From positions 1-64,000 of the forward strand of contig NZ_JBHSHC010000006.1 of NCBI RefSeq assembly GCF_042652925.1: DNA of 64,000 bases. Reading direction: 5' to 3'. This stretch comes from Effusibacillus consociatus (GTDB taxonomy: Bacteria; Bacillota; Bacilli; Tumebacillales; Effusibacillaceae). Positions 40,890-50,088 of this stretch are shown here, piece by piece. Under the pieces are notes generated by a model. That model was given only the letters and a program-made list of their open reading frames with translations, did not search any database and was not told the DNA's origin. A program made the translations under genes and the position numbers. The number at the start of each line of letters is the position of its first letter. Within the stretch, counting starts at the first letter, position 1.

Positions 40890-43307
40890 TTACAGATGAT
40901 GAACAACGAGCCCGTCACCTCTGATCCGCCGAAGCAATGCCATATCCAAAGTTCGATGCGTAAAAAAGAGAATCTGCCGTTGGGATGATTTGGTAAGCAG
41001 ATACTGCATCGTCTTTTCCAGACGCTGATCGTCATAATGCAAAAATGGTTCGTCAATCAAAAGCGGCAAACGGTCTCCCTCTTCAATCACAGATTCGGCG
41101 ACAGCCAACGCCAGCGCAAAGCTTAACTGATCCGCTGTCCCCTTCGACAACCCGCTCATTTCGTAAGTATATCCAGAATCGGGGGATGTCACCCGGACGT
41201 CCAATTGTCCATCCACCCGGAGGTTGGAATATCGTCCTCCCGTAAAAATTTCGGCCAGTCCGGACACTTTTTGCACAAGCCTCGGTGCTTGTTCCCGATA
41301 TAAAGCAATCCGAATTTCCTCAAATGCCGCTTTGGTTGTTTCCAACGCTTCCCGGGCGGCAGACCACTTCGCAGCCTGCTCCCGCCAGTAGTCCAATTCC
41401 CGCCCTAAAGCAACCAGATTTACACGTCCCTGCCGAATCGACTGCAGGCGACCCTCCAGCTCTTTTACCCTGGCAAAATCGGCCAGGTACACCCGTTCAT
41501 CTTGCTCCAAAGAGCGTAATTCTTCTTCCAACTGCCGGGGATTCAACGGGGTATCCGGCAAGCGGATCAAATCATTGGCAACGTCCAATTCTTCCAGTCG
41601 CTTCTGCCAGCGGCTGATCTCCTGCTGGATCCCTGAGATCCTTTGAAGGAAATCAATCTGCTGCAGCAGCTGCTTTGCTTTTGTTTCCCATTCCTCGACT
41701 GCCAGCTCTAATTCGTCAGCATCAACATCAAGGTGCACTTGGTAGTTGGCATCGAATATTCCTGACTCCCGAAATACGCGCTCGACGGTTGCCAATTCGG
41801 CTTGCAAACGTTCTTCCGTTTTCCGAACTTCACTGGATACCCACTCCATCTGTTGTTCAAGTCCCGAGAGACGTTCTCGAGTTTGCAGAATCTGCTGCCA
41901 ACGGGCACGGGCTTGCCGCGGGGTATCCGCGTCGAATCGCTTAAGCAATTCAATCAGTTCCGTTTCCCATTTCTCAATTTCCGCCTGCTTTTGTTCCTGC
42001 TGCTGCTTGATCAGAATTTGATACTTCCGTATTTTATTCCGGCCGGCCACGCGACTTGCCACCGACAGCACAATCCCGACGGCTGCAGCCGCAATTCCGA
42101 TTGCCCGATAGCCAAGCAGGGTGAGAAAGCCACCTGCCAGAATGGCTCCCACTCCACTTAGCAAGAGCGAGGAGTTCCAGCCGGACACTTTGCCTTCGTT
42201 CCCCTCTGGATTAACCGGCTCGTTACGAAAGTCATCAGTCAGTTTCTGATCCAACTCTTCAATCCGTTGGAGATCCGGTTCAGCGATTTGTTTATACCGA
42301 GCGGCAAACCCAATACTGTCCGGATCCGGTCGAAGAGATTCCAGTCTTTCGACAAAAGTGGCCCGTTCTTGAAAAAGGGAACGGCAGCTTTCAACTCTTC
42401 GGTATAGAGTTCCCCGAATTTCCTGAAATTGTTCCTGTGAGAAATCCGCAGGGAAAGAACAGTCTTCCGCGTTCAGAGAAGTGGCTGCTGCTTCAGAAGG
42501 CGATTTTTCCAACTCCAAGTTCTTCAGAAGAGAATGGATATGGCCCGCCAGCTCTATTTTCCGTAATGCGAGGCTTGTTTCTTTCTCTTTACACTCTCCG
42601 TGTATACGCTCCAATTCTTCACACAGCTCTTTGCCCGCTGCTTCGTTCGCTTCTTCCTTCCCGATCGCCAGTTTGATCTGCTGCTGCTTCGCCACCGCCT
42701 GCCCCAAGGGTTTGCTTTCCGCCCGTTCCGTTCCGATCTCCTCAATTTTTTGCGCAATAACCGCTTCCGCTTTCTGAATCAATGCCTGGTCAGCCGTTTG
42801 CAAGAATGACCCGCTGATCAATTTGGGGGCTGCCTCTCTTCGCCATTCGTCCCATTCAGCTCGCAAACCTTCTCCCAGACACAGCGAATTTTTGAACATC
42901 AATTCGTCAATTCCAAGAAGCGATTGCAGAAACAATCTTTCTTTTCGAGCATCCTCGGGGAATTCATTGGTAATGTCTTCTCCCGTATGGGCCAGATAGA
43001 TTCTGCAATCTTCCCGATTTTTCAGAAAGCTGCGCTCTATCCGGTACGACTGCCCATTGATCGTACATTCCAATACTCCTCCGTAAACTTCGCCCTGCCA
43101 AGGCATGTACCGGCTGTGTTCTTCCGTATAAACTGTCCGTTTCTTACCGGGTTTTTTCATTCCGAATAACATCGCAAGAACAAACGACTGCAGGGTGGTT
43201 TTCCCCGCTTCATTCGGACCGTAAATCACCTGCAGGCCATCTTTCAAATCGAGCGTGTAATTCTGATATTTGCCAAATCCGTGTATCTCCAACCGGTCAA
43301 TTCTCAA
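40890..43307 (-). CDS. yhaN: SMC/Rad50-like ATPase YhaN
   Basis: An 805-residue ABC-type ATPase with Walker A GPNEAGKTT (30-38) near the N-terminus, two long coiled coils (about 180-290 and 430-620) separated by a hydrophobic pair (LLSGVGAILAGGFLTLLGYRAIGIAAAAVGIVL, paraphrased region near 395-430), the ABC signature MSGLSKGTADQL and Walker B LPLLIDEPF with a D-loop and switch His (FFTHR). It forms a Rad50-Mre11-like pair with YhaO, whose gene it overlaps (ATGA). The hydrophobic segments suggest membrane contact. The role is presumably DNA-end processing; it is little studied. Confidence 0.88.
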   Translation of the reverse strand: MRIDRLEIHGFGKYQNYTLDLKDGLQVIYGPNEAGKTTLQSFVLAMLFGMKKPGKKRTVYTEEHSRYMPWQGEVYGGVLECTINGQSYRIERSFLKNREDCRIYLAHTGEDITNEFPEDARKERLFLQSLLGIDELMFKNSLCLGEGLRAEWDEWRREAAPKLISGSFLQTADQALIQKAEAVIAQKIEEIGTERAESKPLGQAVAKQQQIKLAIGKEEANEAAGKELCEELERIHGECKEKETSLALRKIELAGHIHSLLKNLELEKSPSEAAATSLNAEDCSFPADFSQEQFQEIRGTLYRRVESCRSLFQERATFVERLESLRPDPDSIGFAARYKQIAEPDLQRIEELDQKLTDDFRNEPVNPEGNEGKVSGWNSSLLLSGVGAILAGGFLTLLGYRAIGIAAAAVGIVLSVASRVAGRNKIRKYQILIKQQQEQKQAEIEKWETELIELLKRFDADTPRQARARWQQILQTRERLSGLEQQMEWVSSEVRKTEERLQAELATVERVFRESGIFDANYQVHLDVDADELELAVEEWETKAKQLLQQIDFLQRISGIQQEISRWQKRLEELDVANDLIRLPDTPLNPRQLEEELRSLEQDERVYLADFARVKELEGRLQSIRQGRVNLVALGRELDYWREQAAKWSAAREALETTKAAFEEIRIALYREQAPRLVQKVSGLAEIFTGGRYSNLRVDGQLDVRVTSPDSGYTYEMSGLSKGTADQLSFALALAVAESVIEEGDRLPLLIDEPFLHYDDQRLEKTMQYLLTKSSQRQILFFTHRTLDMALLRRIRGDGLVVHHL

Positions 43308-44434
43308 CGGTTGATCACCCTTCCATAGGTTAACGCATCCAATCCGATGGTCAGTGCCAACTCCAACACTTCCTTCCGGCGTTCATCCGGCTCCGCCACT
43401 ATCCGTTCCCGCATCAGCTTGACAAACCTCCCATGAATCGACTCGGGCGTATAGCTGTCCAAGTCATAATCCAAACGGGTGTCATTTTCCACCTGAATCC
43501 AAAATCCGCTCTCCGACCATTCCCGCTTCAGATGCTCCAAATCGATTCCTGCATCCAACGAACCGACCAAACGAATTCGAATCAGATTTCGCTCCCATTC
43601 GTCCGCCGGGATCGCTTCCCGCGCCCGGCTTGTAATCTCTCGTACAGATTCACACCCGGTTACATCGATCTCGCGCATCTGATACGAGCGCTTGGCCAAT
43701 GGAAGCCAGGTCAGGCGTGCTCCGCCTTTTTCAGCTTCCACCAGAAACGCGCCGTGTTCTCCCAACTCGTCAAATCCAAGCGGTTCCAGGCTGCCTGAAT
43801 AGGCGGCCCGGATTCTCCCCGCTTCTTCCCAAATCATTTCTTTCTGATGATAGTGAGCAAGGGCTGCGTAGTCAGCCCCGATACGGCGGATTTCCGCACG
43901 GGAAATCGGGAGATAGGGACTTCCCTCAGGCGCATCGACACTCCCGTGAATCATCACAATCTCGATGGATTCGGAATCTGCCAACCGCAGGTTCCTGTAC
44001 GGATTCTCTCTCTGGATGGTCGATGGATAGCCAAATCCCCAAACTCCGCAAATTCCTCCCATCAATTCCACACGTTCCACCTGCGGCCCGTATATATGTA
44101 CATGACTTCCCCAATCGACTCTCCTGTACGGGGAATCCACTGTAAGCGGATCATGGTTTCCCGGCGTAATCAGAATCGGCAACGGCGCCAATTCTTTAAA
44201 CATTGCCTTGATTTCCTGCAGATGACCATCGTCTATGAAGATCCCTTCAAACAGATCTCCTGTAATCGATATGAAATCGACTGCATGCTCCAGGGCGGAC
44301 TCACAGGCTTTCCGAAAGGTAGCCAGCAATTCATGCGCCCTCCGGTCTGCTGCCTGTTTCGAAAATCCACTGCCTCGAAACGCAGTCCCCAAATGAACAT
44401 CTCCAAATTGCAAAAACCGAACTGAACGGGTCAT
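43304..44434 (-). CDS. yhaO: Mre11/SbcD-like metallophosphoesterase YhaO
   Basis: A 376-residue calcineurin-like nuclease subunit. The metal-binding motifs are FGDVHLG (about 10-16), GDLFEG, GNHDP and MIHGSV...LAHYHQKE. The C-terminal about 130 residues cap the domain and should bind the YhaN coiled coils. Together they should act as an ATP-dependent nuclease of the SbcCD type. The ORF is the first of the pair and is divergent from the hypothetical gene starting at 44536. Confidence 0.9.
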   Translation of the reverse strand: MTRSVRFLQFGDVHLGTAFRGSGFSKQAADRRAHELLATFRKACESALEHAVDFISITGDLFEGIFIDDGHLQEIKAMFKELAPLPILITPGNHDPLTVDSPYRRVDWGSHVHIYGPQVERVELMGGICGVWGFGYPSTIQRENPYRNLRLADSESIEIVMIHGSVDAPEGSPYLPISRAEIRRIGADYAALAHYHQKEMIWEEAGRIRAAYSGSLEPLGFDELGEHGAFLVEAEKGGARLTWLPLAKRSYQMREIDVTGCESVREITSRAREAIPADEWERNLIRIRLVGSLDAGIDLEHLKREWSESGFWIQVENDTRLDYDLDSYTPESIHGRFVKLMRERIVAEPDERRKEVLELALTIGLDALTYGRVINR

Positions 44435-44535
44435 TTTTCATGCTCCCCCCTACTAACCTTTTTCGGTATTCTTCGGGGAATTCCTTCCGACTTGTATCCT
44501 GAAGCTGCAACACGCTACAATAAGCTGAGGAAAGG

Positions 44536-44793
44536 ATGATGGACATGCAGGACTACGAACACCTGCTTTTATCGTGGACGCAGCTCCAAGCGATCCGACT
44601 CATTATGGGTGAGAATGCGGAAGCCGGTTCCATGCGGGTTATCGAGCAAAAACTGAAAGAAGAATATCAGATTACTGAAGTAAGCCTTGTCGGACGCACT
44701 CTTGACGAATATGCGGTCTCTTTCCGCAAAAACGGGGAGAACAAGATGGTTCGCTTTGATGCAGACGAGGTGGAAAGCATTTATGATGTCTAA
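44536..44793 (+). CDS. Hypothetical protein, 85 residues
   Basis: A short soluble alpha/beta protein: an N-terminal helix (DYEHLLLSWTQLQAIRLIMG), then a helix-strand pattern ending EKNKMVRFDADEVESIYDV-like. I do not recognise a named family, though similar proteins occur in spore-formers. GAGG precedes the ATG by 5 nt. Its 3' end overlaps the start of the following membrane-protein gene, so they are probably translated together. Confidence 0.7.
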   Translation: MMDMQDYEHLLLSWTQLQAIRLIMGENAEAGSMRVIEQKLKEEYQITEVSLVGRTLDEYAVSFRKNGENKMVRFDADEVESIYDV

Positions 44794-45142
44794 AAAATGG
44801 CTCCGTCCGATTTGGATATCCGCAATGCTGATTGCCATCCTGGCCGTCTACGTAGGGCTTTTTAAAAACCCTCTGCCTGGCCGCTTCTTTGTCGATCTTT
44901 CAAACTCAATGTTCCTTTGGGGCCTAACACTCCTGTGTGTAAGCCTGATCTATGTCACCCGTTTTTTCGGGTTTCTTGCGTATTTTCAAAACTGGTTCCG
45001 GTTTCGCCCTCTGACCCCAACATCTGACGAGGAAGCGGAACCGGAAGCCCCCCAACACGAGGATACAGAAAAAAGGGACCCGTCTCTTGTGTACGCGTCC
45101 CTCCTGCTCATTGCTCTTTCGATTCCGATCTACTACATCTGA
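44783..45142 (+). CDS. Small membrane protein, DUF3899-like
   Basis: About 119 residues with three hydrophobic segments: PIWISAMLIAILAVYVGLF, FLWGLTLLCVSLIYVTRFFGF and a C-terminal VYASLLLIALSIPIYYI. An acidic linker (TSDEEAEPEAPQHEDTEKRD) separates the second and third. The layout resembles DUF3899 proteins of Firmicutes, of unknown function. Adjacent ATGs at 44783 and 44786 follow GAGGTGG. It overlaps the upstream hypothetical gene by 11 bp. Confidence 0.7.
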   Translation: MMSKKWLRPIWISAMLIAILAVYVGLFKNPLPGRFFVDLSNSMFLWGLTLLCVSLIYVTRFFGFLAYFQNWFRFRPLTPTSDEEAEPEAPQHEDTEKRDPSLVYASLLLIALSIPIYYI

Positions 45143-45152
45143 TGTGGATCGG

Positions 45153-45743
45153 CTATTTCATATACCACGTTAACAATACCGGTGTTACAAACCCTTCAAT
45201 AGCCGCCGCGGCAACCAAAAGAAGAGCGATCACCGGAAGCGCGAGCAGCGCCTCTTTAAACGCGTAACGGAAGCTTTCCCAACGCGTTTTCCCCACCATT
45301 GGCCGCAGCCACATATACCCCAATTTAATGCCCATCGCCCCGGCTATTAAAAACGCCGGGATTTCCAATACCCCATGCGGAAGGATGCCGAACAGAATCA
45401 GAGCCCACACCGGGGCTTGGCCCATTTGTCCCATCAGGGCAAGTGCATACCCGACAACCATCCCGTTGATCACAAGTAAATGAATGGACAGAATGGACAG
45501 AAACACACCGGATCCAAGTAAGACCAATGAAACCGTTAGATTATTTTTAAACAAAAGCAGGGACAAATCCAAATGGTCGCCTTTTGCTTCCGCAGCAATT
45601 TGCTCGAGATGACGGAGATACTGTTTCAAGAATCCATGAAGAGGTTCAAAGAAGACGAGTCCAATCAAAAGCCCTACGACAAACAAACTGAATGCAAACC
45701 ACACGTAGCCTCGGTTTTCCTTGATAACTGAAATAGATCTCAT
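45153..45743 (-). CDS. SpoIIM-family (DUF95) membrane protein
   Basis: A 196-residue protein with about five transmembrane helices and the SpoIIM/DUF95 features: N-terminal WFAFSLFVVGLLIGLVF, central FKNNLTVSLVLLGSGVFL and ILPHGVLEIPAFLIAGAMG. SpoIIM is part of the DMP peptidoglycan machinery that drives engulfment, but paralogues of unknown role are common and the true spoIIM gene usually lies elsewhere, so this may be the paralogue. It is convergent with the DUF3899-like gene and divergent from pdaB. Confidence 0.82.
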   Translation of the reverse strand: MRSISVIKENRGYVWFAFSLFVVGLLIGLVFFEPLHGFLKQYLRHLEQIAAEAKGDHLDLSLLLFKNNLTVSLVLLGSGVFLSILSIHLLVINGMVVGYALALMGQMGQAPVWALILFGILPHGVLEIPAFLIAGAMGIKLGYMWLRPMVGKTRWESFRYAFKEALLALPVIALLLVAAAAIEGFVTPVLLTWYMK

Positions 45744-45797
45744 GGTTCCTCCTTAAAAACTTGGTGTGCCCCATTCAGGCATAACCTCGTCCCGCTT

Positions 45798-45827
45798 GCA
45801 TAGACTTGTACCGATATGGACAGTGTA
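45798..45827 (+). promoter_or_regulatory. Possible SigG promoter of pdaB
   Basis: GCATA (45798) followed after 18 bp by CAGTGTA (45821) resembles the SigG pattern gHATR-N17/18-CATnHTA with two -10 mismatches. pdaB is a SigG gene in Bacillus, which is the main reason to list it. Confidence 0.3.
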
Positions 45828-45846
45828 GTGACGGAGGTGTAATTTT

Positions 45847-46617
45847 ATGAATGTAATTTGGTCATTTCATTGGAAGCAGGGCAAGCGAATTGCCATTCTC
45901 GCAATCGCTATGCTGCTTTTTGCCGGGGTTCTCTACGCAGAAGTAGGCCCCTCGAATTTAATTTCGATACCCACCGCATCCACTGCTTCCCCCGGAGCGA
46001 TCTACAAAGTCCAGACGGATCAAAAGGTGGTGGCTCTCACGTTTGACATCTCTTGGGGTGAGAAAACACCGGGACCTGTGCTTGATGTGCTGGAAAAGAA
46101 GGGCTTAAAAAAAGCAACCTTCTTCCTGTCGGGTCCATGGACCTCCACCCACCCCGAAATTGCAAAACGAATTCGAACCATGGGGTTTGAAATCGGTTCG
46201 CACGGCCATCTGCATAAAAATTTCTCACAGTACAGCAACGACTGGATCCACGATCAGGTCAAAAAAGCGGAAGAAGCGATTTTCGACACGACAGGAGTCA
46301 AAACCAAGCTGATTCGGACGCCTAACGGCGACTTCAATAAGCGTGTACTTGAGAAACTCCATTCGATGGGGTATACCACAATCCAATGGGATACCGATTC
46401 GCTCGATTGGAAAAATCCCGGCGTCGATACCATTGTGAACCGTGTGCTTTCGAAAGCGCACCCTGGCGATATTATATTGATGCATGCCAGTGATTCATGC
46501 AAACAAACTGTCGAAGCACTCCCCCGCATCATTGACGGCCTACGCGAAAAAGGGTATGAATTCGTTACAGTTACGGAACTGATTGCCGGTACGAATACGC
46601 GATCAAAAGCGGAGTAG
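45847..46617 (+). CDS. pdaB: Sporulation polysaccharide deacetylase PdaB
   Basis: A 256-residue carbohydrate esterase family 4 protein. An N-terminal hydrophobic segment (about 15-31) anchors or exports it; the NodB domain runs from about 55 to 245. Motif 1 reads ALTFDISWG, the form typical of PdaB with a single Asp; the zinc His pair is in SHGHLHKN, motif 3 is RTPNGDF and the C-terminal His is in LMHASD. PdaB is needed to maintain spores after germination-resistant cortex is made. GGAGG precedes the ATG. Its stop abuts kbaA, which is on the opposite strand. Confidence 0.93.
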   Translation: MNVIWSFHWKQGKRIAILAIAMLLFAGVLYAEVGPSNLISIPTASTASPGAIYKVQTDQKVVALTFDISWGEKTPGPVLDVLEKKGLKKATFFLSGPWTSTHPEIAKRIRTMGFEIGSHGHLHKNFSQYSNDWIHDQVKKAEEAIFDTTGVKTKLIRTPNGDFNKRVLEKLHSMGYTTIQWDTDSLDWKNPGVDTIVNRVLSKAHPGDIILMHASDSCKQTVEALPRIIDGLREKGYEFVTVTELIAGTNTRSKAE

Positions 46618-47181
46618 TTACTCCCTTATGATTCGGCCCAGCAAGAGAATTAAATAACTGTTGCACGCCAGCAGGATGGTACCGATCATGATCGTTAAAC
46701 CGGTTTCTCCTGTTGCGGAACCAAATTTTAACGCGACATACCATTCAATCGTTGTGAACACATACAGGAAAAACACCGCGGGGATAAATGCCTTTTTCCC
46801 TGAAACTTTCGATTTCACATAAGCTACAATCAAAGCTATAACAAGCGGCCAGGTAGCGAATCCGACGTAAGGCCACACCGATCCCGTTCCCTGGCCTGCC
46901 GTTATGTAGCGGAGATAGATCATGTCCACATAAACAACAAGAATCAGAAACGCCTGCACCCAATGCCAGAGACGCTGCGGAAGAAACCCTTTGACGATGA
47001 AGTTGAGAGTCAGATAAGCCCAGAACCCCATCAATGCTGTCGCAGATACAAAACCTCCGACTTCAAAGCCAAAAAACAAACGGATATTTGCAAAAATATC
47101 GGTGAGCGAATGCAGAACTCCGACCAACATCCCCACTGCCACTGTAGTAAGTACCATAAATCCGAATCTTTTCAGAGTCAT
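46618..47181 (-). CDS. kbaA: KinB signalling pathway activation protein KbaA
   Basis: A 187-residue integral membrane protein with six hydrophobic segments (starting at about 8, 38, 70, 102, 132 and 160). The sequence matches KbaA in its Phe/Gly-rich second segment (FFGFEVGGFVSATALMGFWAYL) and the GVLHSLTDIF loop. KbaA activates the KinB branch of the sporulation phosphorelay in Bacillus. The position between gerD and pdaB is syntenic. Confidence 0.92.
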   Translation of the reverse strand: MTLKRFGFMVLTTVAVGMLVGVLHSLTDIFANIRLFFGFEVGGFVSATALMGFWAYLTLNFIVKGFLPQRLWHWVQAFLILVVYVDMIYLRYITAGQGTGSVWPYVGFATWPLVIALIVAYVKSKVSGKKAFIPAVFFLYVFTTIEWYVALKFGSATGETGLTIMIGTILLACNSYLILLLGRIIRE

Positions 47182-47282
47182 TCAACAAATCTCCCCTCCA
47201 AACGTACCAAAACCATCATAAACAATAATCCGCGAAAAAAACAGTCTAATATTTCCCATCCATAGATTGGTTGCGCCGGTCT

Positions 47283-47312
47283 CGCATGCAAGAGTCTCCT
47301 CCGAGACATATT
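47283..47312 (+). promoter_or_regulatory. SigG promoter of gerD
   Basis: GCATG (47283-47287), an 18-bp spacer and CATATTA (47306-47312) match the forespore SigG consensus (gHATR, CATnHTA). It lies 30 bp before the gerD start; gerD is a known SigG gene. Confidence 0.75.
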
Positions 47313-47341
47313 ATGTACAAGCACCGAAAGGAGGGCTTTCT

Positions 47342-48040
47342 ATGCGAGTCCGCAGCCGTTTAATTTTCATATTGGCCCTTGCCTTCCTCTTGAGCAGTCT
47401 CACATCATGTTCGTCTGGAGGCAAACAAGGCGGAGAACAGCAAAAACCTGAATATAACCAAATGAAAGCCATGACGTTGGATGTTCTTCATTCGAAGGAA
47501 GGAAAAGATACTCTAAAGGATGTTGTGAAGGAACCTTCATTCAAGAGTTCGTTGATCATATCGGAACAGGAAGTTCAAACTGCAATAATGAAAACATTAA
47601 GTGATGAAAAAACACAAAAGAAAATTCTTGAAGAGCAGATGAAAGATCCAAAGTTTGCTGCCTCGATGGTGAAAGCATCGAAAAAAGAACATGAAGCGCT
47701 GTTAAAGCAGATGATGAAGGACCCCGACTACCAACAATCGATGCTCACACTCATGAAATCACCCGAATACCAGAAAATGATCTTAACCACGATGCAGAGT
47801 CCCGAATATCGGCAAATGACCATGAAAATCATGGCCGATTCCTTACAAAACCCGGAATTTAAGCTGATGTTCATGGATCTCGTCAAACAAGCGATCCAAT
47901 CCGGTGCGGGCGTATCCAAAATGGAGGAGAAAAAAGAAGGCAAAGAGAAGAAGGAAGGCAAGGAAGGTAAAGAGGGTAAGGAAGAGGGAAAAGAAGGCGG
48001 TAAAGAAGGAGAAGGCGGTGGTGGAGAAGGAGAAGAATAA
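47342..48040 (+). CDS. gerD: Spore germination lipoprotein GerD
   Basis: A 232-residue lipoprotein: signal peptide with lipobox LTSC (Cys at about residue 24), a helical core with repeated MMKDPDYQQSML / LMKSPEYQKMIL / TMQSPEYRQMTM units, and a C-terminal Lys-Glu-Gly low-complexity tail (about 45 residues). GerD forms a scaffold in the inner spore membrane for clustering germinant receptors. The ATG at 47342 with GGAGGG is used; the open frame from 47267 is not coding. The tail is longer and more repetitive than I would expect and may vary by slippage. Confidence 0.93.
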   Translation: MRVRSRLIFILALAFLLSSLTSCSSGGKQGGEQQKPEYNQMKAMTLDVLHSKEGKDTLKDVVKEPSFKSSLIISEQEVQTAIMKTLSDEKTQKKILEEQMKDPKFAASMVKASKKEHEALLKQMMKDPDYQQSMLTLMKSPEYQKMILTTMQSPEYRQMTMKIMADSLQNPEFKLMFMDLVKQAIQSGAGVSKMEEKKEGKEKKEGKEGKEGKEEGKEGGKEGEGGGGEGEE

Positions 48041-48046
48041 AGAAAG

Positions 48047-48073
48047 ACCCCCAGGCAGGGGGTATCTTTATTT
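48047..48073. terminator. Bidirectional terminator between gerD and salA
   Basis: ACCCCC-aggca-GGGGGT followed by ATCTTTATTT on the plus strand and by CTTTCTTTATTC on the minus strand. It serves both convergent genes. Confidence 0.8.
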
Positions 48074-49147
48074 CCGGAGATCCGCTTTCTTGGCAACCGC
48101 CTTTGCAACCGATTCAAAAATCAGGGCTTGTTCACTACCACTTGGGAAAATCCCGCTTCCGGATGCAGTTGCCACAGCGAGCGGAATTTGCCCGAGCAGG
48201 TCGGTTCGCAATTCCCGTGCGAGTTTTTCCCCGCCGCCTTTGCCAAAAATATAGTGTCTTTCACCGTTTGCTTCAAAATAAGACATATTTTCAATTACAC
48301 CAAGAATTTCATGGTTTGTTCGCAATGCCATGGTGCCCGCCCTTGCGGCGACTTCCGTTGCATTTGACTGAGGGGTAGTCACAATAATCTCTTTGCTTTT
48401 CGGAAGCAAAGTATGAACATCCAGCGCCACGTCACCAGTTCCTGGCGGAAGATCGAGCAGCATCACATCAAGTTCTCCCCAGAATGCTTCCGCAAAAAAG
48501 TTACGCAGCATCTTACCCAACATCGGCCCCCGCCAAACGACCGGCGCATTCTCTTGGACAAAGAAGCCCATCGACATGATCTTGACACCATCTTGCTGCA
48601 CCGGCATCAGCATATTCTCGACCAGAGTCGGCTTGCGATCGCCCAAATTGAATATATTTGGCAAACTGAAACCATAAATATCAGCATCGATTACGCCTAC
48701 ACGATATCCTAGACGGGATAACGCCACTGCCAAATTTGCCGTGGCAGTGGATTTCCCTACACCGCCTTTGCCGGAAGCGACCGCGATAAATACAGTGTTC
48801 GTATCGGGCCGCAACAAAGGCGGAACCTCCGGTTGTCCTGCGATTTGCAACGGGTTAGCCTGTCCAGCCCGCACTTTCGCGGCGAACCGGCTTCGTTCTT
48901 CTTCTGTCATTGTACCCAGTACGACGTCATACGAACCAATCCCCGGTATCGAGGCAAGAGCAGCGCGAACATCCTGATCAATTTTATTTCTTAACGGGCA
49001 CCCGGCCACGGTAAGCAATACTTCTACCGTAACATGATCCCCTTTTATGTCGATCCTTTTCACCATCTCCAATTCTACAATACTGCGATGAACCTCCGGG
49101 TCTTCCACTTTCCGCAACGCTTCTAAAACAGCCTGTTCCGTAATCAC
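48068..49147 (-). CDS. salA: Mrp/ApbC-family P-loop ATPase (SalA)
   Basis: A 359-residue protein: N-terminal MIP18/DUF59 domain (EALRKVEDPEVHRSIVELEMV; GCPLRNKID) and a MinD-like ATPase domain with deviant Walker A (GKGGVGKST), VIDADIYGFS and DLPPGTGDV. The C-terminal CxxC of Fe-S carrier Mrp proteins is replaced (NMSYFEANGERHYIFG), so it is closer to the regulatory SalA type than to an Fe-S carrier. The GTG at 49147 follows GGAGGTG by 7 nt and matches the usual N-terminus. The locus (cwlD-salA-gerD) is as in Bacillus. Confidence 0.9.
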   Translation of the reverse strand: MITEQAVLEALRKVEDPEVHRSIVELEMVKRIDIKGDHVTVEVLLTVAGCPLRNKIDQDVRAALASIPGIGSYDVVLGTMTEEERSRFAAKVRAGQANPLQIAGQPEVPPLLRPDTNTVFIAVASGKGGVGKSTATANLAVALSRLGYRVGVIDADIYGFSLPNIFNLGDRKPTLVENMLMPVQQDGVKIMSMGFFVQENAPVVWRGPMLGKMLRNFFAEAFWGELDVMLLDLPPGTGDVALDVHTLLPKSKEIIVTTPQSNATEVAARAGTMALRTNHEILGVIENMSYFEANGERHYIFGKGGGEKLARELRTDLLGQIPLAVATASGSGIFPSGSEQALIFESVAKAVAKKADLRK

Positions 49148-49209
49148 CCGACTCACCTCCATCATTCATAATTTTCATTTTACCTGTTACCTGCATTTCT
49201 TACAAATGA

Positions 49210-49932
49210 TTATCGAATGTTTCCCGCTGACGCTATATATTCAAGAATTCCTTCATATATGGAATACGCGATCTTTTTTTGGTAAGATTTCTGTTTCAGC
49301 AGGGCCAGCTCTTGCGAATTGGACAAAAATCCTACCTCGGCCAATACAGCCGGAACATGAGAGTTCCTTAACAAGTAAAGATCCTCTTGTGGTTCCACAT
49401 CCCGTTTACTGTCCAACTGCTTTTGAAATTGCCCCTGGATGGCTTTGGCCAGCCGTTCGCTTTCTTCCAGCTCCGAGTCATAAAAAACTTGTGCTCCCCG
49501 TCCGCCGCCCGGATTTGAATTGAGATGGATCGAGAAAAACAAATCCGCTTTGTGTTCTTTCACCAGAAGGAGACGAGCTTTGAGATCCTGTGCTTTTCGC
49601 CTGCTGTACCCTTTCGTTTCCGGATTGGCCAGATCCCGATCATCTTCTCGGGTCATGATCACATACGCGCCCGCTTGTTGGAGATAGTCGCGCAGATATT
49701 TGGAAACAGGTAGAGTAACCGTTTTCTCCACCGTTCCGTCAACTCCCACAGCCCCCCCGTCCGGACCGCCGTGTCCGGGATCCAGGACAATTGTATAACC
49801 GGATAAAGGAGCACTCCAAGACCACAATTTTGTAATCGGGACATCTGCCATAAATAAGTTAACCACAAACAACAAAATGGCTATAGATCCCGACACGAAA
49901 GATATTTTACGCCAGTCATTTGTCAAAAGCAT
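49210..49932 (-). CDS. cwlD: Germination-specific N-acetylmuramoyl-L-alanine amidase CwlD
   Basis: A 240-residue amidase_3 enzyme. An N-terminal membrane-spanning signal (ISFVSGSIAILLFVVNLFMA) precedes the zinc-binding catalytic domain with DPGHGG, EKTVTLPVSKYL, FFSIHLNSNP and LAEVGFLSN. CwlD acts with PdaA to make muramic-delta-lactam in the spore cortex. The ATG at 49932 with GGAGG upstream is used; the open frame extends to 50055 but crosses the rpsI terminator region. Confidence 0.94.
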   Translation of the reverse strand: MLLTNDWRKISFVSGSIAILLFVVNLFMADVPITKLWSWSAPLSGYTIVLDPGHGGPDGGAVGVDGTVEKTVTLPVSKYLRDYLQQAGAYVIMTREDDRDLANPETKGYSRRKAQDLKARLLLVKEHKADLFFSIHLNSNPGGGRGAQVFYDSELEESERLAKAIQGQFQKQLDSKRDVEPQEDLYLLRNSHVPAVLAEVGFLSNSQELALLKQKSYQKKIAYSIYEGILEYIASAGNIR

Positions 49933-50043
49933 GGCTTTGTTCCTCCTTGTCTGCCGCCTCCACTTCTCTGATATATATGACAAGCAGGCAACAAACCATT
50001 CCGATTTTGTCCCACGAAGTCCTGGGGGAACAAAGCTTACATG

Positions 50044-50070
50044 CAAAAAGGACACCGTAAAGGTGTCCTT
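50044..50070 (-). terminator. Rho-independent terminator of the rplM-rpsI operon
   Basis: AAGGACACC-tttac-GGTGTCCTT on the minus strand followed by TTTTGC, 19 bp after the rpsI stop. Confidence 0.85.
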
Positions 50071-50088
50071 TGGAAACTTGGGTTGAGA

